Assembly: GCA_944322875.1 (NCBI GenBank)
Contig: CALUQI010000002.1
Span: forward strand, 1 to 45,894
From: Candidatus Gastranaerophilales bacterium
GTDB lineage: Bacteria; Cyanobacteriota; Vampirovibrionia; Gastranaerophilales; Gastranaerophilaceae
Direction: 5' to 3'
Length of the DNA stretch: 45,894 nt
Shown here: positions 42,692 through 45,894 of the stretch, in pieces
Layout of the letters: the number at the start of each line of letters is the position of its first letter
Numbering within the stretch: position 1 is the first letter of the stretch
The notes under the pieces: model-generated
What the model was told of the DNA's origin: nothing
Seen by the model: only the letters and a program-made list of their open reading frames with translations
The model's database searches: none
Made by a program: the position numbers and the translations under genes

Positions 42692-42720
42692 ATTATAATT
42701 AAATTTGTTTAAAAGTCCAA
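42692..42720 (-). promoter_or_regulatory. Promoter of the tolC-macA-ATPase-permease operon
   Basis: On the reverse strand TTGGAC (42720-42715), a 17-base spacer and TATAAT (42697-42692) predict a start near 42685, some 43 bases before tolC. The boxes overlap the last codons and stop of trkH, so the pump operon can be transcribed apart from the potassium genes. Confidence 0.6.
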
Positions 42721-44168
42721 AAATCACGTTCTAAAAAAACAAGGAATGGTATCAATTCTAATCGTCCTATAAGCATATTAGCTGTAAAAATAATTTTGGA
42801 AGATAAATGCAGTGAACTATAATTTCCTATAGGTCCTATGGTGGTTCCAAAACCGGGTCCGCAGTCACCAAGTGTAGTTATTGCTCCCGAAAATCCTATT
42901 ATTGCATTTTGTTCTATTAATGTGACTGTAAATGACGTTATTAAAAAGATAAAGAAGTAGAAAAAAACAAAAACGATAATTTGTCTAATAACTTCCGGTT
43001 GAATTATTGTATTATCAATTTTTATATTAATAACGGCATTAGGATGCAGTATTCTGAAGAGTTCACTTTTCATTGATTTGAATACTAAAATCCAACGCGT
43101 TATTTTAATTCCACCACCAGCAGAACCGGCGCAGGAACCGGTAAACATAGCTATAAAAAGAATTAATTTTGAGCTAAAATCCCACTGTACGTAGTCGGAA
43201 CTAACACTTCCTGTAGAAGTGCTTATACTAACAACTTGGTATATTGATGCTGTTATTGCATCAAAAAGTTTGTAGTCAGAATTGAAATATAATGTTAATG
43301 CAACTAAACAAGAAAGTATTATTAATATATATGTGTAAGTTCTGAATTCTTCGTTTTTAAATATAGTAAATGGATTTTTCTGTTTTAATGCTCGTAATTG
43401 CAGCAAAAAGTTTGCTCCGGCAAAAAACATGAAAATAGTCAATATCCACGTAATAAGGTTAGAATTATAACCTAAAGTACTTTTAGCATTTGGAGAGAAT
43501 CCTCCAGCAGAAAGAGTCGACATAGCATTACAAACTGCATCAAATTTTGACATTCCTGCCCATATTAACAGTATTGCTGCTAATATGGTTAAACCAAGAT
43601 AAATCCCCCATAAAGCAGAAGCTGTATTGCGAATTCTCGGTGATAATTTTTCTTCTACAGGTCCAGGTGCTTCAGCAAAAAACATTTGTCGCCCTGCTAC
43701 GGCAAATTGAGGTAATACTGCTATGAATAATACGATTATTCCCATGCCTCCAAGCCATTGTATAAATGAACGCCAGAAAAACATTGTCTTAGGATAGTTA
43801 AAGTGTGTTAGTATTGTTGCTCCTGTAGTTGTTATTCCTGAAACAGATTCAAAAATTGAATCCTCAATGCTGAAACCGTAGAATAAAAAAGGAATTGCCG
43901 CTAAAATCCCAAAAATTACCCAAGAAGCCGCTACTATAAATAATGCTTCTGATTTTTTTATATCATTTAAGTTAGAAATATTGGTTTTTAATGTTGCTAT
44001 TTTTTTAAGGCAGATTCCTAATACTATAGAAAGTGTGCCTGTACAAAGAAAAGCAATCGCAGAATAAAAATCCTTATAATATATTGCTACTAATAACGGT
44101 ACAAGTAGTACTATTCCAACGTATTTTATTACAATTCCAAGAGCATATAATAAATAGTTTGTTCTCAT
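42699..44168 (-). CDS. trkH: Trk potassium uptake protein TrkH
   Basis: TrkH is the membrane channel of the Trk potassium system. The 489 residues contain about ten to twelve helices and four selectivity-filter-like P-loops: SGITTTGATIL, NAMSTLSAGGFS, SISTSTGSVS, and the last near ITTLGDCGPGFG. The motif FMFFAGANF is also typical. Its ATG overlaps the trkA stop by one base (TAATG), so channel and regulator are coupled. Potassium specificity is inferred from the family. Confidence 0.94.
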   Translation of the reverse strand: MRTNYLLYALGIVIKYVGIVLLVPLLVAIYYKDFYSAIAFLCTGTLSIVLGICLKKIATLKTNISNLNDIKKSEALFIVAASWVIFGILAAIPFLFYGFSIEDSIFESVSGITTTGATILTHFNYPKTMFFWRSFIQWLGGMGIIVLFIAVLPQFAVAGRQMFFAEAPGPVEEKLSPRIRNTASALWGIYLGLTILAAILLIWAGMSKFDAVCNAMSTLSAGGFSPNAKSTLGYNSNLITWILTIFMFFAGANFLLQLRALKQKNPFTIFKNEEFRTYTYILIILSCLVALTLYFNSDYKLFDAITASIYQVVSISTSTGSVSSDYVQWDFSSKLILFIAMFTGSCAGSAGGGIKITRWILVFKSMKSELFRILHPNAVINIKIDNTIIQPEVIRQIIVFVFFYFFIFLITSFTVTLIEQNAIIGFSGAITTLGDCGPGFGTTIGPIGNYSSLHLSSKIIFTANMLIGRLELIPFLVFLERDFWTFKQI

Positions 44169-45508
44169 TATCCTACCTTAAAGTATTCTTTTATAATATT
44201 AGCATCCTTTGCCATAGTGAATGTTATTAAAATATCATTTGTTTTTATCTGAGTGTTTCCGAAAGGAATTATAATCTTATTTTTACGATGAATGGCTCCG
44301 ACAATTGCCCTGCTCGGAAACTCAAGTTCCATTATTTTTTTGTTGTCGAATTCTTCATTCACTGTTATTTCTAAAACTTCACCCTGCCCTTGTTCTACTG
44401 TAGCTAAAATATCAACATTGTTTTCTTCAAGATCGTTTTTAACTTCATTTATAGCAGAATTTTTAGGTGATATAGCAACATCAATACCAACTTTTTCAAA
44501 TAACGGAATATTTAAAACTTTTGCAACACGTGCAATTACTCTTTTTACACCGAGTTGTTTACATAATAATGAACATAAAAGATTCCGCTCATCATTATTT
44601 GTTACACTTATAACTACATCACTTGCACCTATGTCTTCTTCGTCAAGAATTTTTAAGTTTGTACCGTCTCCGTGGATAACCATTGTTCTTTCCAAGTTTT
44701 GAGATAAATATTGGCAGCGTTCATAGTCTTTTTCAATAATTTTTGTTTTTATTTTTAAGTCATCCAGACTTTTGGCTAACATTGCTCCCACATTTCCTCC
44801 GCCAATAATGGCAACAGACTTAATCTGTTCTTTGTCGTGGAAAAATGTGCCGGCAAGTATGTCAAGAGCATAAGGCGTGCCCATAAAAATGAGCTTGTCA
44901 TCTTCCTTTATTTCAGTTTCTCCGTTAGGAATGAAAAGAAGACCGTCGCGAGTTACTCCAACAATTACTGTGTCTTTTGTAAAACCTATGTCTTTAATTT
45001 TTTTGTTTATTATCGGTAATCCAAATTTTACTTTGTATTCAAGTAATCTTGCTTTCCCATCTGCAAAATTTTCTACATCAAGCGCGTGTGCAACGGTTAC
45101 TATCCTGAAAATATCCTGTGTAAGAAGTTCTTCAGGCCAAATTATGTAATCTATGAAAAAATCACAATAGTAACCTTCACTTTGATTTTTATTTAGGGCG
45201 TTTTTGTATTCTTCTCTGCTTACAAAACATATTGTTCTTATTCCGCTAACTTTTTTGGCAGCTAAACAGGCTACAATATTAGCTTCATCTACTGCCGTAC
45301 AAGCTATAAACACATCGGCATTTCTTATATCAGCCTGCTTTAGTGTTTCAGTATCAGTTGCATTGCCGCGTACAAAACTTATATCAAGTTTGTCAAATTC
45401 ATCAGAACGATTTTCTTCTTTGTCAATTATCGTTATATCATGATCTTCAAAGAATTCTGTTGCCAGTAAACAGCCTACCTCAGTTGCACCAAAAATTATT
45501 ATCTTCAT
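44168..45508 (-). CDS. trkA: Trk system regulatory protein TrkA
   Basis: TrkA is a cytoplasmic NAD(H)-binding ring that gates TrkH. The 446 residues hold two RCK repeats: the first Rossmann fold begins IIFGATEVGCLLATEFF (residues 3-19) with TrkA-C near 140-215, and the second has IIGGGNVGAMLAKSL near 234 with its own C-terminal TrkA-C domain. The first glycine motif reads GATEVG rather than the usual GAGxVG, so one dinucleotide site may be altered. It follows yggT by nine bases. Confidence 0.94.
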   Translation of the reverse strand: MKIIIFGATEVGCLLATEFFEDHDITIIDKEENRSDEFDKLDISFVRGNATDTETLKQADIRNADVFIACTAVDEANIVACLAAKKVSGIRTICFVSREEYKNALNKNQSEGYYCDFFIDYIIWPEELLTQDIFRIVTVAHALDVENFADGKARLLEYKVKFGLPIINKKIKDIGFTKDTVIVGVTRDGLLFIPNGETEIKEDDKLIFMGTPYALDILAGTFFHDKEQIKSVAIIGGGNVGAMLAKSLDDLKIKTKIIEKDYERCQYLSQNLERTMVIHGDGTNLKILDEEDIGASDVVISVTNNDERNLLCSLLCKQLGVKRVIARVAKVLNIPLFEKVGIDVAISPKNSAINEVKNDLEENNVDILATVEQGQGEVLEITVNEEFDNKKIMELEFPSRAIVGAIHRKNKIIIPFGNTQIKTNDILITFTMAKDANIIKEYFKVG

Positions 45509-45517
45509 AGCTGAATC

Positions 45518-45784
45518 TTAACCTTTTATTCCTAATATCATATATATAATAACATTTTGCAATATTTGTAAAACAATAAGCGCAACAATTGGAGAAAAAT
45601 CTAGCCCTCCGATTGGCGGAATCCAACGTCTGAATAAATTAAGATATATGTCTGTTATCTCTTGAAGTGTAAGCCAAGGCTGTTTTTCCCATTGAATAGA
45701 TGGTATCCAGCTTAAGAATATTCTTAATATTATCAGAAAAAAGTATATGTTGAAAATATTGTTTATGCCGTGAACTATTCCCAT
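45518..45784 (-). CDS. yggT: YggT family integral membrane protein
   Basis: The 88-residue protein has two membrane helices (about 8-25 and 62-84) with the YggT family middle region FLSWIPS and LNLFRRWIPPIGGLDFSPIV. YggT proteins are found near division, osmotic and potassium genes; their exact function is unsettled. An AAGGA site precedes the ATG. It lies upstream of trkA on the same strand, and a link to osmotic or potassium balance is plausible. Confidence 0.9.
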   Translation of the reverse strand: MGIVHGINNIFNIYFFLIILRIFLSWIPSIQWEKQPWLTLQEITDIYLNLFRRWIPPIGGLDFSPIVALIVLQILQNVIIYMILGIKG

Positions 45785-45797
45785 AAGTTGTTCCTTT

Positions 45798-45893
45798 CTA
45801 TAATTGAGAATGCTTTTTTGTCATTTTACATTCACAATTATTTCTTTCATGTGGAATATTTTCTATCATATTAAACAGCAATGATTTTAATTT
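45798..45893 (-). CDS. Possible C-terminal end of a further gene, cut by the window
   Basis: A reverse-strand frame enters at the right edge and runs 31 codons to a TAG 13 bases before yggT. The tail is polar and contains CEC followed by a basic end (KMTKKHSQL). The close spacing to yggT and its ribosome site supports a real upstream cistron, but the fragment is too short to identify. Confidence 0.4.
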   Translation of the reverse strand, partial: KLKSLLFNMIENIPHERNNCECKMTKKHSQL

Positions 45894-45894
45894 G

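Noticed and set aside
1-45894. tRNA, rRNA, CRISPR arrays, insertion sequences, attachment sites and origin of replication
   Set aside because: I read through for T-loop motifs, regular spaced repeats, transposase motifs and DnaA-box clusters and found none I could support.

Overview
The window is AT-rich, densely coding DNA (no gene-free gap reaches 300 bases) from a Gram-negative-type bacterium with an outer membrane (lptC, lptA, TolC). My best guess for the source is a non-photosynthetic relative of Cyanobacteria (Melainabacteria/Vampirovibrionia, perhaps a gut Gastranaerophilales). The basis is a short SSB of cyanobacterial style, an anaerobe-type oxygen defence operon (rubredoxin, rubrerythrin, flavodiiron protein), and a small unknown protein opening with an NPSISFR-type stretch that I recall from that group. 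This placement is inference. I see no tRNA, rRNA, CRISPR array, insertion sequence or phage gene.

Layout. 1-3.8 kb (minus): truB (cut by the window edge), rbfA, clpB. 3.9-6.9 kb (plus): MATE transporter, ndk, tgt. 6.9-10.0 kb (minus): a small membrane protein and mutS, divergent from a 199-residue membrane-anchored unknown (plus). 10.7-15.1 kb (minus): a tight run in the order of transcription thioredoxin-like, ccdA-like, ribH, murQ, gpsA, ricT-like. 15.2-18.8 kb: an exported unknown (plus), then a His/Met/Pro-rich membrane protein and a two-lobed M16 peptidase (minus). 19.3-21.6 kb (plus): perR-like regulator, rubredoxin, rubrerythrin, flavodiiron protein, with a Fur-type operator on the promoter. 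21.7-24.4 kb (minus): GT2 glycosyltransferase and thrS. 24.6-27.5 kb (plus): XRE regulator, ssb, DUF1537 kinase, pdxA-like dehydrogenase. 27.5-30.8 kb (minus): secF, secD, dapA. 30.9-37.7 kb (plus): lptC, lptA, TPR protein, dprA, topA, aroE. 37.7-42.6 kb: a small XRE regulator (minus), a possible 27-residue ORF (plus), then a tolC-macA-ATPase-permease operon (minus). 42.7-45.8 kb (minus): yggT, trkA, trkH, and the tail of a possible further gene.

How the genes work together. The perR-rubredoxin-rubrerythrin-flavodiiron set is a complete peroxide/oxygen scavenging chain under one metal-dependent repressor. TolC, the MacA-like adaptor, and separate ATPase and permease make a tripartite efflux pump. 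LptC/LptA serve lipopolysaccharide transport, SecD/SecF protein export, and TrkH/TrkA potassium uptake. The DUF1537 kinase plus PdxA-like pair resembles the known four-carbon acid sugar pathway. The most unusual signals are regulatory: promoters placed so that mRNAs would begin at or within a base or two of the ATG, a palindrome with face-to-face promoters between mutS and its neighbour, and an operator that spans the transcription start of the perR operon.
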